Shown: positions 18,727 through 27,435, counted from the first letter of the stretch. The stretch is 64,000 nt of DNA from an uncultured Bacilli bacterium (GCA_934102215.1 CAKOSH010000001.1:124001-188000); one strand, 5' to 3'. Program-made: numbers and translations. The notes: generated by a model from the sequence alone, not told the origin.

Positions 18727-19046
18727 TATTTTTCTCCCTTCAAAACTTTAATAAGTTCACTATTTATTTTATCATACCCTGCGTCTATTATAGCAGTCCT
18801 TAATATTATAACATAATCACAAGAAGAATTGATATTATTTTTCATAAGTATATCTTTAACTCTTCTTTTATATAAATTTCTTGTATGTGATTTACCTATT
18901 TTTTTCCCAACACTTATACAATATCTATTATAATTTAAATCATTTTTAATAAAATATATAATGAAATACTTATTAATTATTTTCTTATTTTTTTTTATTA
19001 TTTCTTGTATTTCTTCATTTTTTCTTACTATAAACTTCTTATTCAT
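18726..19046 (-). CDS. rnpA: Ribonuclease P protein component
   Basis: A 106-residue basic protein with the RNase P signature RNLYKRRVKD. With the RNA subunit (not in this window) it matures tRNA 5' ends. AAGGAG precedes the ATG. A terminator lies between rpmH and rnpA, so rnpA expression probably depends on read-through. Confidence 0.95.
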   Translation of the reverse strand: MNKKFIVRKNEEIQEIIKKNKKIINKYFIIYFIKNDLNYNRYCISVGKKIGKSHTRNLYKRRVKDILMKNNINSSCDYVIILRTAIIDAGYDKINSELIKVLKGEK

Positions 19047-19073
19047 AATACTCCTTCAAGAAATATTATAATA

Positions 19074-19098
19074 AAAAAATTACTTATTTAAAAGTAAT
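19074..19098 (-). terminator. Terminator/attenuator between rpmH and rnpA
   Basis: On the minus strand the stem ATTACTT/AAGTAAT (19098-19092 and 19085-19079) with a 6-base loop is followed by seven T, starting four bases after the rpmH stop. Confidence 0.7.
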
Positions 19099-19102
19099 TT
19101 CG

Positions 19103-19225
19103 TTATTTTGCTAATTCTTTTCTTCCTTTTGCTCTTCTAGCTTTTAATACAGTAGTTCCTCTTCTAGCTAAAAATCCAGAAGTTTTACTTTTCTTTTTAT
19201 TATTAGGTTGAAACGTTCTTTTCAT
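19103..19225 (-). CDS. rpmH: 50S ribosomal protein L34 (short form)
   Basis: Reading the minus strand from ATG 19225 gives 40 residues: MKRTFQPNNKKKSK, then GFLARRGTTVLKARRAKGRK and ELAK. The N-terminus and the basic C-terminal helix are classic L34, but compared with the usual 44 residues the loop corresponding to MSSKNGR lacks four residues. GGAGG lies 8 bases before the ATG. It is the first gene of the rpmH-rnpA-yidC-jag group left of the origin. Confidence 0.93.
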   Translation of the reverse strand: MKRTFQPNNKKKSKTSGFLARRGTTVLKARRAKGRKELAK

Positions 19226-19287
19226 ATTTTAATCCTCCATTCCTTCTTTGCTTAATAGATTATAAACTATTGATATTGAAAAGTCAA

Positions 19288-20760
19288 TCATTTGTACTCT
19301 ATTAAATTTATTAAATCATTTCTAAGTGAAAGAAAACTTTCATATTTATATATATATTTATATAGTTCTTTTAAAAAGTCTTCACCCTTAAGAATTCTTC
19401 CATCTTTCATATATACTATTGATGATAAAGATATCGAATCAAGTATATTGTTTTGTTTGATATATTCTTTCATTGTAGTTTTTTTATGATCAAATGTATC
19501 AACTACTTTATTTCCATATTCAACGCTTAATGGAAAAACAAATTCTTTTTTCTTGTTAAAATCTTCTGTATTTTTCACTACTAATTCAACATTATATTTC
19601 TTTTTAATAACTATTTTTAATATATTGTTAACATCTTCTAAACTAAAATTCATCTTTTTATAAGCAAAGAAAGCACTTGATATAAGCATCATTAACTGAT
19701 ATATATGATCATTATTAACTGAAGTAAAGTCTAAATATTTATCAATGTTCTTGTAATTTTCACTTAATATTTTACTATATATACTATAAAAATAACTATA
19801 AAATGTATTATTTTCTTCATTTCTAATAACATTTTCATAAAATTTTGAATATACAGCATTTAGATAGTCTTCACTGCCAAAAGAAATAATTCTCTTATCA
19901 TCTTTATTTTCAAAATAAATCATCTTATCATTATCCAATTTTAAATCAAATTCATTAATGTTAATACTTCCTATATCTAAAAGTGAATTATAGTTAAACA
20001 TTTCAAGTACATCTTTATTATTAACAATTGTATCTAATGATTTATATATTATTAATAGCATTCTCTTCTTATTTAATTTCTTTTCTGTTTTATATCTATT
20101 TAATATATATTCTAAATAATCATTCAATATTGAAAAGTTTTCTATTTCAAATTTTTGCTTATCAAACTTACTATAATATTCATATAAATATATAAAATAA
20201 AAATTCTTGAAATTATAAGGCCTATATTCAGCTGAAATACCAAGTAAATTTACTTGAGGTAATATTGGTATAACCCTGGACTTAACTTCATTCTCTATTT
20301 CTTCATCCTCTTTAAAAAATTTTATGATTCTTTTAGCATCATCAGTATCATCTACTCTTATTTGTAATAAAGGATTTCTAACTACTTTCATCAATTTAAT
20401 TTTAGAATTAATTTTATTTTCTATAAAAAAGTTTAACAATTTTATTGTAATTTTTTCATAATTATTTTCAAAAACAGGTACATCAATTATTACTTCTGGT
20501 GTTGGATTATTCCTTAAATTATATTCTAAGTTTATTTTATAAGAAAATTTAAATTCTTTATATGAAAATTTTGCCTTACTTTCAGGCAATATTGATAATA
20601 TCTGTTCAAATATTTTTTTAGAAATTTGAATTATATTTTTATTATAATCTCCAATTCGTACATTATAACTTAAACAAGTTTCAACAAATTCTTGAAAACT
20701 TTTTTGTTCATAAATTGTATATAAATTTTTAAAATAATTTTCTATTTGCATTCTATCCAT
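19288..20760 (-). CDS. Large soluble protein of unknown function next to oriC
   Basis: I do not recognise this 490-residue protein. It is rich in Lys, Asn, Ile, Tyr and Phe, shows no convincing membrane helix, signal peptide, P-loop or metal motif, and reads as a continuous alpha/beta protein. GGAG lies 11 bases before ATG 20760. It sits between rpmH and the DnaA-box cluster and is transcribed away from the origin, a slot that is normally empty. Codon use and base composition look like its neighbours, so there is no sign of recent transfer. Confidence 0.7.
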   Translation of the reverse strand: MDRMQIENYFKNLYTIYEQKSFQEFVETCLSYNVRIGDYNKNIIQISKKIFEQILSILPESKAKFSYKEFKFSYKINLEYNLRNNPTPEVIIDVPVFENNYEKITIKLLNFFIENKINSKIKLMKVVRNPLLQIRVDDTDDAKRIIKFFKEDEEIENEVKSRVIPILPQVNLLGISAEYRPYNFKNFYFIYLYEYYSKFDKQKFEIENFSILNDYLEYILNRYKTEKKLNKKRMLLIIYKSLDTIVNNKDVLEMFNYNSLLDIGSININEFDLKLDNDKMIYFENKDDKRIISFGSEDYLNAVYSKFYENVIRNEENNTFYSYFYSIYSKILSENYKNIDKYLDFTSVNNDHIYQLMMLISSAFFAYKKMNFSLEDVNNILKIVIKKKYNVELVVKNTEDFNKKKEFVFPLSVEYGNKVVDTFDHKKTTMKEYIKQNNILDSISLSSIVYMKDGRILKGEDFLKELYKYIYKYESFLSLRNDLINLIEYK

Positions 20761-21085
20761 ATTTATCTTATCTCCAAAATCATTTTATCATAAATTATTT
20801 ATTATGTTAACTTAATTTTTTCATTTTTTATGTCAACTTATCAACATTGTATTAACATTTTATGTCAACTTATCCACAAGTTATCCACAATTCAAGTTTA
20901 CATAATATATTAAAATTGTTGATATTGTTGATAACTCATTCTTTCATAGTAATTATCGATAAAAAAATGTTTACAAATTGTGAATAAGTTGTTAATATAA
21001 GTGTTAATAAATTTTTTTGTTTTGACATTAAAAAAAGTTGATTTATAATTTTAGTTAGAAAGACAAAAAGAAAGGAGAAATGCAT
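20761..21085. other. oriC: Replication origin region upstream of dnaA (oriC, first DnaA-box cluster)
   Basis: This AT-rich 325-bp gene-free stretch contains perfect DnaA boxes TTATCCACA at 20870-20878 and 20881-20889, TTATTCACA on the minus strand at 20979-20987, and one-mismatch boxes TTATCAACA at 20838-20846 and (minus) 20926-20934, plus TTATTAACA (minus) at 21002-21010. A 21-bp near-perfect direct repeat, TTTTATGTCAACTTATC then (A/C)ACA, occurs at 20826 and 20858. Gene orientation diverges here (minus to the left, plus to the right), as expected at the origin. Confidence 0.9.
20826..20878 (+). repeat. 21-bp direct repeat carrying DnaA boxes
   Basis: Copies at 20826-20846 and 20858-20878 differ at one base (TTATCAACA versus TTATCCACA at the 3' end) and are offset by 32 bp, about three helical turns. 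A weaker third copy (TTATGTTAACTTA) begins at 20802. Confidence 0.8.
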
Positions 21086-22477
21086 ATGAATGTTGAAGAT
21101 ATATGGACAGATTTTTTATCTAAAATCAAATCAAAAGTATCACTCATGTCATATAACTATATTTTTAAAGACTTAAAGATGCATTCATATGATGATAGTA
21201 AGATAATTATTATTGTTCCAAATAATGAATTATTGCTTCAAAATATAACTAAAAACTATAACACACTTATAGAAGACACACTAAATGATATAACTAATGA
21301 CACATGTACAATTGAATATGTCTTTCAAAAAAACATCGAAAAACTCACTAAAAAAGAAAAAAAGCCAGTTATAATTGAAGAAAACATTGAAGATGACTTT
21401 AATGATTTAAAAAACTATACATATTCAAGTAACTTTAACCCAAGACATACATTTGATACATTTATAGTAGGAGATTCAAATAAACTTGCATATGGAACAG
21501 CTCTTGCGGTCGCACAAAATCCAGGTAAACTATATAATCCATATTTTATATATGCTAAAAGTGGACTTGGAAAAACACATCTTATGCACGCAATAGGTAA
21601 TTATATTGTTACTCATTCAGACAAAAGAGTACTCTATATAACAGCAGAACAATTCACAAATGACTATAGAGCAATTATAAATACTAAAAATAAATATGAT
21701 AACAATATCTCATACCTAGAAGCATTTAGAGAAAAATATCGTAACATAGATGTATTAATGATAGATGACATTCAATTTTTAGATAATAAAGTCAAATCAC
21801 AAATGGAATTTACTAACACATTCAATAGCTTATATGAACATGAAAAGCAAATAATAATCGCATCAGATACTTCTATTAATGACTATAAATTATTAGAAGA
21901 AAGGCTTAAAACAAGGTTTAGATGGGGTCTTACTGAATCAATAAATCCACCTGATATTGACCTTAAAAAGAACATCATCAAAAATAAAATCATGGTATAT
22001 AACTTTGATTTAGATATTAAAGATGAAGTAGTAGAATATATCGCAAGTAATTGTGGAAGCAGTATTAGAGATTTAGAAGGTTCAATTACAAGAATAGTAG
22101 CCTATAAAGCAACATTTAACATACCAGAAGTAACATTAGATATAGCAAAAGAAGCACTACAAGAATTTGTATCAAAAACAGTATATAGAACTAATTCAGT
22201 AAGTAAAATAATTGATATAGTTGCTAAATATTTTGGCCTTGAATCATCGATGTTAAAAGGAAAAATGAAGAAAAAAAATGTTACAGATGCAAGAGCAATC
22301 GCGATGTATTTAAGTAGAATAATGACTGATGAAAGTCTGCAAAGAATAGGACTTGAATTTGGAGGTAGAGATCATTCAACAGTTATATACTCACATGAAA
22401 AAATATCAAATGAACTTAAGACAAATGTTAAACTTCAAGAAGAAATTAAAACATTAAAGGAGAAGATATGTGAATAA
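21086..22477 (+). CDS. dnaA: Chromosomal replication initiator protein DnaA
   Basis: The 463-residue initiator: N-terminal domain I, short linker, AAA+ domain with Walker A SGLGKTH and Walker B LMIDDIQF, and the DNA-binding domain IV with signature GGRDHSTVIYS. The start is ATG 21086 because AAAGGAG lies 8 bases upstream; the ATG at 21080 is only two bases from that site. It binds the boxes on both sides of its own gene. Confidence 0.97.
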   Translation: MNVEDIWTDFLSKIKSKVSLMSYNYIFKDLKMHSYDDSKIIIIVPNNELLLQNITKNYNTLIEDTLNDITNDTCTIEYVFQKNIEKLTKKEKKPVIIEENIEDDFNDLKNYTYSSNFNPRHTFDTFIVGDSNKLAYGTALAVAQNPGKLYNPYFIYAKSGLGKTHLMHAIGNYIVTHSDKRVLYITAEQFTNDYRAIINTKNKYDNNISYLEAFREKYRNIDVLMIDDIQFLDNKVKSQMEFTNTFNSLYEHEKQIIIASDTSINDYKLLEERLKTRFRWGLTESINPPDIDLKKNIIKNKIMVYNFDLDIKDEVVEYIASNCGSSIRDLEGSITRIVAYKATFNIPEVTLDIAKEALQEFVSKTVYRTNSVSKIIDIVAKYFGLESSMLKGKMKKKNVTDARAIAMYLSRIMTDESLQRIGLEFGGRDHSTVIYSHEKISNELKTNVKLQEEIKTLKEKICE

Positions 22478-22617
22478 CCTAACAAGTTATCAACATATTA
22501 ACAATGATAAGTTTACATAAAAATGTAGGTTTTATCGAACTATAAATGAGTTATCAACAATATTAACACTCTATAATAATAATATATATATAAAATAATA
22601 AGGAGGAAAGAAAAATT
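22478..22617. other. dnaA-dnaN intergenic region, probable second half of a bipartite origin
   Basis: TTATCAACA boxes lie at 22487-22495 and 22551-22559, followed by a pure A/T tract (about 22570-22605) that could be the unwinding element. This matches the bipartite oriC of B. subtilis, in which unwinding occurs downstream of dnaA. Confidence 0.65.
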
Positions 22618-23736
22618 ATGAAAATGTTAATAGAAAAAAATATTTTAATGGAAGGATTAAATTGTGTAAGTAAAGCACTATCTACAAGAAATATAATTCC
22701 TGTACTAAATGGTATTAAATTTGAACTTACTAAAGATGGACTTTATTTAACAGCAACAGATAATGATATAACAATACAAACTTTTATTGATAAAAAAGAA
22801 ATAAAAAGTATAGATGAAATAGGATGTACAATTATATATGGTAAAACATTACTAAATACTATAAGTAAATTACAAAATACTAACATATTAGTAGAAAATT
22901 TTGAAAACAATGAAGTATCATTCAAAACAGAAAGTGGTGGAATATATGACTTCCCATGTTTCAACCAAGAAGATTTTCCTAATATTAAATTAGAAGAAGT
23001 CAAGAATCCTATTAAATTAGACAGTCAAAAATTTAAGGAAATAGTTAACAAAACATCATTTGCATGTTCACTTCAAGAAAGTAGGCCATTACTTACAGGC
23101 GTTAATATAAAGTTATTAGGTGATATATTTGAATGCGTCGCAACAGATTCATATAGATTATCAAAAGAAACAATAAAATTAAATGACATATATAGTGAAA
23201 ATATTAATATGGTTATTCCAGCAAGAAATATTAATGAACTTGTTAAAACAATAGGCAGTGAATCTGAATTAGAAATACACGTATTCCCAAACAAAGCTTT
23301 ATTTAAATTTGATAATATAATATTCCAAACATCATTATTAAATGGAACATATCCAAATACAGATAATTCAATTCCTAAAGAATTTAAATATAAATTAAAA
23401 GCTAATTTAAAAGATTTATACAGTTTACTTGATACAGCATCATCATTAACACAATCAAAAGATAAAAACATCGTAGACATGGAAGTAAATGGAAATGATT
23501 TAATAATAAGAGCTGCTAGCACAGAAGGAAAAGGTAAAGATAAAATAAATATTACAAATGAAACAGAAAATGATATAAAAATATCCTTCAGTGTTAAATA
23601 CATGATGGAAGCATTAAAAGTATTTACACAAGAAGAAATATATATACTATTAAATGGAGAAATTAATCCAATAATACTAAAAGAAATAGGAAATGAAGAA
23701 TTAATTGAATTAATTTTACCAATGAAAACATACTAA
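22618..23736 (+). CDS. dnaN: DNA polymerase III sliding clamp (beta subunit)
   Basis: A 372-residue clamp with three topologically repeated domains and the usual C-terminal ILPMKTY motif region. It forms a dimeric ring around DNA and holds polymerase III. GGAGG precedes the ATG. It follows dnaA with the origin unwinding region between them and ends at a strong terminator. Confidence 0.97.
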   Translation: MKMLIEKNILMEGLNCVSKALSTRNIIPVLNGIKFELTKDGLYLTATDNDITIQTFIDKKEIKSIDEIGCTIIYGKTLLNTISKLQNTNILVENFENNEVSFKTESGGIYDFPCFNQEDFPNIKLEEVKNPIKLDSQKFKEIVNKTSFACSLQESRPLLTGVNIKLLGDIFECVATDSYRLSKETIKLNDIYSENINMVIPARNINELVKTIGSESELEIHVFPNKALFKFDNIIFQTSLLNGTYPNTDNSIPKEFKYKLKANLKDLYSLLDTASSLTQSKDKNIVDMEVNGNDLIIRAASTEGKGKDKINITNETENDIKISFSVKYMMEALKVFTQEEIYILLNGEINPIILKEIGNEELIELILPMKTY

Positions 23737-23759
23737 AAACGAAGAAATTCGTTTTTTTT
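23736..23759 (+). terminator. Terminator of dnaN
   Basis: The stem AAACGAA/TTCGTTT closes a short GA-rich loop directly after the dnaN stop and is followed by a run of eight T. Confidence 0.8.
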
Positions 23760-23766
23760 AATACAA

Positions 23767-23779
23767 AAAATTAAATTTT
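23767..23779. promoter_or_regulatory. Candidate ComK AT-box
   Basis: AAAA-TTAAA-TTTT fits the AAAA-N5-TTTT half-unit that ComK binds in B. subtilis, where two such boxes cooperate. Such strings are common in DNA this AT-rich; only the position upstream of comK makes it notable. Confidence 0.25.
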
Positions 23780-23787
23780 TTACAAAA

Positions 23788-23814
23788 TTCGACATATTTC
23801 GACAAAATTCGACA
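23788..23814. promoter_or_regulatory. Three phased TTCGACA repeats upstream of comK
   Basis: TTCGACA occurs at 23788-23794, 23798-23804 and 23808-23814, each exactly 10 bp apart, so all three face the same side of the helix. A TATGAT that could be a -10 box follows at 23827. The pattern looks like a regulator binding site; the regulator is unknown. Confidence 0.55.
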
Positions 23815-23863
23815 AATAGTATGTGCTATGATAGAAGCCATTAAAAAGAAAGGGGGAAATATA

Positions 23864-24325
23864 ATGAATTATGAAATTACATATGATACCCAGGTTATAG
23901 CACCTATCGATAGTGAAACCTCAAGAGTTATCGAAACAGAAGCGGAATATATAGTTAATAATCCACCATTAAATATACTTGAATATAGTTGTGAATACTT
24001 TGGTAGTTCATATGAAGGAAGGAAAGAGGGAACTAAAAAACTTCTTGGCATAACACATAAGTCACCAATAGTAGTAGAAGAAAGTAGAAAAATAATCTTT
24101 TTCCCAACAACTTCAGCAGAAAATGAAAAATGTGTATGGATTAATTTAGAAAAAATTGATAAGTATTATAAGCTTGATCCAAAAAGATCAGCAATAGTAT
24201 TTAAAAATGGCGATTTAATAGAATTAGACATATCATATGGCTCACTTACAAATCAAATTTTAAGAGCAAGCAGATTAAAATTTCTACTAGACCAAAGAAT
24301 ATTAAAAAAAGATAATATAATTTAA
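23864..24325 (+). CDS. comK: ComK-family competence transcription factor
   Basis: ComK is the master activator of competence genes in Bacillus. This 153-residue protein matches the ComK core: LNILEYSCEYFGSSYEGRK corresponds to the family's SCRFFGSSYAGRKAGT region, followed by ITHKSPIVVEES, IFFPTTSAENEKCVWI and a C-terminal SYGSLTNQILRA. It lacks about 40 C-terminal residues of B. subtilis ComK. ATG 23864 is preferred because AGGGGG lies 7 bases upstream; an ATG at 23828 has no ribosome site. It sits between dnaN and recF, where most Firmicutes have the S4-domain gene yaaA, and is framed by terminators on both sides. Confidence 0.85.
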   Translation: MNYEITYDTQVIAPIDSETSRVIETEAEYIVNNPPLNILEYSCEYFGSSYEGRKEGTKKLLGITHKSPIVVEESRKIIFFPTTSAENEKCVWINLEKIDKYYKLDPKRSAIVFKNGDLIELDISYGSLTNQILRASRLKFLLDQRILKKDNII

Positions 24326-24338
24326 AATTATCTTTTTT
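24307..24338 (+). terminator. Terminator of comK
   Basis: A 10-bp stem AAAAGATAAT/ATTATCTTTT, whose 5' arm is in the last comK codons and whose loop holds the stop codon, is followed by a run of T. Confidence 0.75.
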
Positions 24339-24382
24339 TATGTGCTCAATTATGTTATAATTATATTGTCGTGTAGGTGTAC

Positions 24383-24388
24383 TATAAT
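24383..24388 (+). promoter_or_regulatory. -10 box upstream of recF-gyrB-gyrA
   Basis: A perfect TATAAT about 34 bp before a GGGGGG ribosome site. No good -35 element at 16-18 bp was found. Confidence 0.45.
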
Positions 24389-24416
24389 ACATGAAAAATC
24401 AAAAAAGGGGGGTTAA

Positions 24417-24449
24417 ATGAAGTTTAAACATGAATATTACAAAAATTGA
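24417..24449 (+). CDS. Possible 10-codon leader peptide overlapping the recF start
   Basis: A GGGGGG run (24407-24412) is spaced correctly for ATG 24417, which opens MKFKHEYYKN and stops at 24449, 20 bases inside recF in another frame. The recF ATG (24430) is 17 bases from that ribosome site, too far for direct initiation. Translation of the mini-ORF followed by re-initiation or coupling at recF is an inference. Confidence 0.35.
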   Translation: MKFKHEYYKN

Positions 24450-25512
24450 ACTTATGAATTTTAGAAATTATACTAAAAAGACCTTCGATAATTTTTCAAA
24501 TTTAAACATCATTATTGGTAAAAATGGAATTGGTAAAACAAGTATTATAGAATCCATTTATTTAGGAAGTTTAGCAAAATCTTTTAAAACAAATAATGAA
24601 TTGTCAATTATAAAAGAAGGAAAAGACTTTTTTAGAATAAAAGTCTATTATTTTGATTATGGACCTAAAAAAAATCTTGAAATATTTTTAGATAAGTCAG
24701 GTAAAAAGACAAAGATTAATTCACAACCACAAAGAAAATTAAGTAATTTTATTTCACAATATAGAATAATAATGCTTTCACCTGATGAATTAAAATTAAT
24801 TAAATCATCACCAAATACAAGAAGAAACTATTTGAATATTCAATTGTCACAATTGCACAAAGAATATATGCATTACCTAAATAATTATATGAATCTTATT
24901 AAAAATAAGAATGATTATTTAAAGAAAATGATGTTAAACAGCAATTTAGACAGTAGATATTTAGATGTATTAGACGAAAAAATAGTTGAAAATGGTATGA
25001 AAATATACGAATACAGAAATAATTATATAAACCTTATCAACAGTAGCATCAATAATATATTTAAAAATTATATTAATAAACAATTAATTGAAATCAAATA
25101 TGAATCAGATTATTCAGTAAATGATAAAGAAAAATTAATAAATATTTTAAGAAAAAATAGAAATAAAGAAATAAATTTAGGTATGACAAACTATGGTATA
25201 CACCGAGATGATTTTACTTTTTATCAAAATGGTAATAATTCTAAAGATTATAGTTCACAAGGAATACAAAAGTTAATAGTTTTAGCCATGAAATTAGCGG
25301 AAGTAAAGATATTTATAGAAAACTACGATATTAAACCAATTTTATTGCTAGATGATTTGTTTAGTGAACTCGATGAAAAAAATAGAAATAATATATTTAA
25401 ATCATTAGATAAAAGTATACAAATATTTATAACAACTACAGACTTAAAGAACATTAATAAGAGGATAGTTGAAAAAGCAAAAATATATAATTTAGATGAG
25501 AAGGAGAATTAA
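24430..25512 (+). CDS. recF: DNA replication and repair protein RecF
   Basis: A 360-residue SMC-like ATPase: Walker A IGKNGIGKTS, an intervening helical arm, and Walker B LLLDDLFSELD. It helps load RecA at gaps with RecO and RecR (recR is at 33.6 kb). Its last codons carry AAGGAG for gyrB, which starts with no gap, so recF-gyrB-gyrA form one operon. Confidence 0.95.
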   Translation: MNITKIELMNFRNYTKKTFDNFSNLNIIIGKNGIGKTSIIESIYLGSLAKSFKTNNELSIIKEGKDFFRIKVYYFDYGPKKNLEIFLDKSGKKTKINSQPQRKLSNFISQYRIIMLSPDELKLIKSSPNTRRNYLNIQLSQLHKEYMHYLNNYMNLIKNKNDYLKKMMLNSNLDSRYLDVLDEKIVENGMKIYEYRNNYINLINSSINNIFKNYINKQLIEIKYESDYSVNDKEKLINILRKNRNKEINLGMTNYGIHRDDFTFYQNGNNSKDYSSQGIQKLIVLAMKLAEVKIFIENYDIKPILLLDDLFSELDEKNRNNIFKSLDKSIQIFITTTDLKNINKRIVEKAKIYNLDEKEN

Positions 25513-27423
25513 ATGAAAGAAGAGTATGGAGTTAATGAAATTCAAGTCTTAGAAGGCTTGGAAGCAGTTAGAAAAAGACCTGGTATGTACATTGGAACAA
25601 CAGGCGAAAGAGGTCTTCACCATTTAGTATGGGAAATAGTTGATAACTCAGTTGATGAAGCATTAGCAGGTTTTTGCGATGACATTGAAATAATTGTTCA
25701 TGAAGACAATAGTGTAAGTGTAAGGGATGATGGTCGTGGAATGCCAACAGGTGTTCATCCAAAAACAGGCGTATCAACAGTAGAAACAATATTCACAGTA
25801 TTACATGCAGGTGGAAAATTTGGAGGTGGCGGATACAAGGTATCTGGAGGACTACATGGAGTTGGAGCATCAGTAGTTAATGCACTTTCAGAATGGTTAG
25901 AAGTTAAAGTATATAGGGATGGAAAAATATATCATCAAAGATTTGAAAAAGGTGGTCATCCTGTAAAGCCATTAGAAATTATTGGTGATTGTGACCCAAA
26001 TAGAACAGGAACAACGGTTACATTTAAACCAGATCCTCAAATATTTGAAGAAACAACAGAATTCAATTATGAAACACTAAAAAGTAGATCTAGAGAACTT
26101 GCATTCTTAAATAAAGGATTAAGAATAATATTAAGTGATTTACGAACTGGTGCCAAAGATGAATTTCTTTATAATGGTGGTCTTAGAGAATACGTTGAAC
26201 TATTAAATACTAATAAACATCCAATCCACAATGACATAGTGCATATTGAAGGTGAAGAAGACAATATAAGTATTGAAGTAGCAATGCAATATAATGATGG
26301 ATACTCAAGTAATATTTATTCATTTACTAACAATATTCACACTGTAGAGGGTGGAACACATGAAGATGGAGTTAGACTTGCATTATCAAGAGTAATCAAT
26401 AATTATGCTAGAACAAACGGAATTTTAAAAGAAAAAGACGATTCATTAACACAAGATGATGTTAAAGAAGGAATCACACTTGTTGTATCTTGTAAACATC
26501 CAAATCCACAATTTGAAGGGCAAACAAAAACAAAGTTAGGAAATGTTGAAGTAAGAAAGATAGCGAGTAATATATTTGGAGCAGGTCTTGAAAAGTTCTT
26601 ATTAGAAAATCCAGATCAAGCAAGAGCAATAATAGATAAAGTAATGCTTGCATCAAGAGCAAGAGTAGCAGCTAAAAAGGCAAGAGAGTTAACTAGAAGA
26701 AAAGGAGATCTAGAAATTACTAATTTCTATGGAAAATTAACTGATTGTAAAAGCAAAGATCCAAGTGAATCAGAAATATTCTTAGTCGAGGGAGATTCAG
26801 CCGGTGGTTCTGCTAAAAAAGGTAGAGATTATATGACACAAGCAATCTTACCACTAAGAGGAAAAATATTAAATGTAGAAAAAGCAAGACTTGATAGAGC
26901 ATTAAGTAATGAAGAAATTAGAACAATAGTTACCGCATTTGGTACAGGAATTGGTGAAGAATTTGATTTATCAAAATTAAGATATCATAAAATAATAATA
27001 ATGACCGATGCTGATGTAGACGGTTCTCACATTAGAATCCTATTGTTAACTTTATTCTATAGATTCTTTAAACCAGTCGTAGAACATGGACATGTTTATG
27101 CAGCAAATCCACCATTATATAAAATTGTTTATGGAAAAAATATTAAATATGTTTTATCAGATGATGAAAAAGATGAGTATGTTAAAACTTTACCAGCTAA
27201 TGCTAAATACACAATAACTCGTATGAAAGGTCTTGGTGAAATGGACGCAGATGAATTAAGAGATACAACAATGTCTAAAGAATTTAGAATTTTAAGACAA
27301 ATAACAGTTGATGATATAATGGCTGCTGATGAAATATTTACTACATTAATGGGTGAAGAAGTAGAACCAAGAAGAAAATTTATAGAAGACAACGCTTTAG
27401 ATGTAGAAAATTTAGATATATAG
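25513..27423 (+). CDS. gyrB: DNA gyrase subunit B
   Basis: The 636-residue ATPase subunit has a GHKL domain (DNSVDEALAGF, GLHGVGAS), transducer domain and TOPRIM domain (EGDSAGGSAKKGRD and DADVDGSHI). It works with GyrA in an A2B2 complex to introduce negative supercoils. It ends 12 bp before gyrA, with AGGAGGA between. Confidence 0.97.
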   Translation: MKEEYGVNEIQVLEGLEAVRKRPGMYIGTTGERGLHHLVWEIVDNSVDEALAGFCDDIEIIVHEDNSVSVRDDGRGMPTGVHPKTGVSTVETIFTVLHAGGKFGGGGYKVSGGLHGVGASVVNALSEWLEVKVYRDGKIYHQRFEKGGHPVKPLEIIGDCDPNRTGTTVTFKPDPQIFEETTEFNYETLKSRSRELAFLNKGLRIILSDLRTGAKDEFLYNGGLREYVELLNTNKHPIHNDIVHIEGEEDNISIEVAMQYNDGYSSNIYSFTNNIHTVEGGTHEDGVRLALSRVINNYARTNGILKEKDDSLTQDDVKEGITLVVSCKHPNPQFEGQTKTKLGNVEVRKIASNIFGAGLEKFLLENPDQARAIIDKVMLASRARVAAKKARELTRRKGDLEITNFYGKLTDCKSKDPSESEIFLVEGDSAGGSAKKGRDYMTQAILPLRGKILNVEKARLDRALSNEEIRTIVTAFGTGIGEEFDLSKLRYHKIIIMTDADVDGSHIRILLLTLFYRFFKPVVEHGHVYAANPPLYKIVYGKNIKYVLSDDEKDEYVKTLPANAKYTITRMKGLGEMDADELRDTTMSKEFRILRQITVDDIMAADEIFTTLMGEEVEPRRKFIEDNALDVENLDI

Positions 27424-27435
27424 TAGGAGGAAGAA

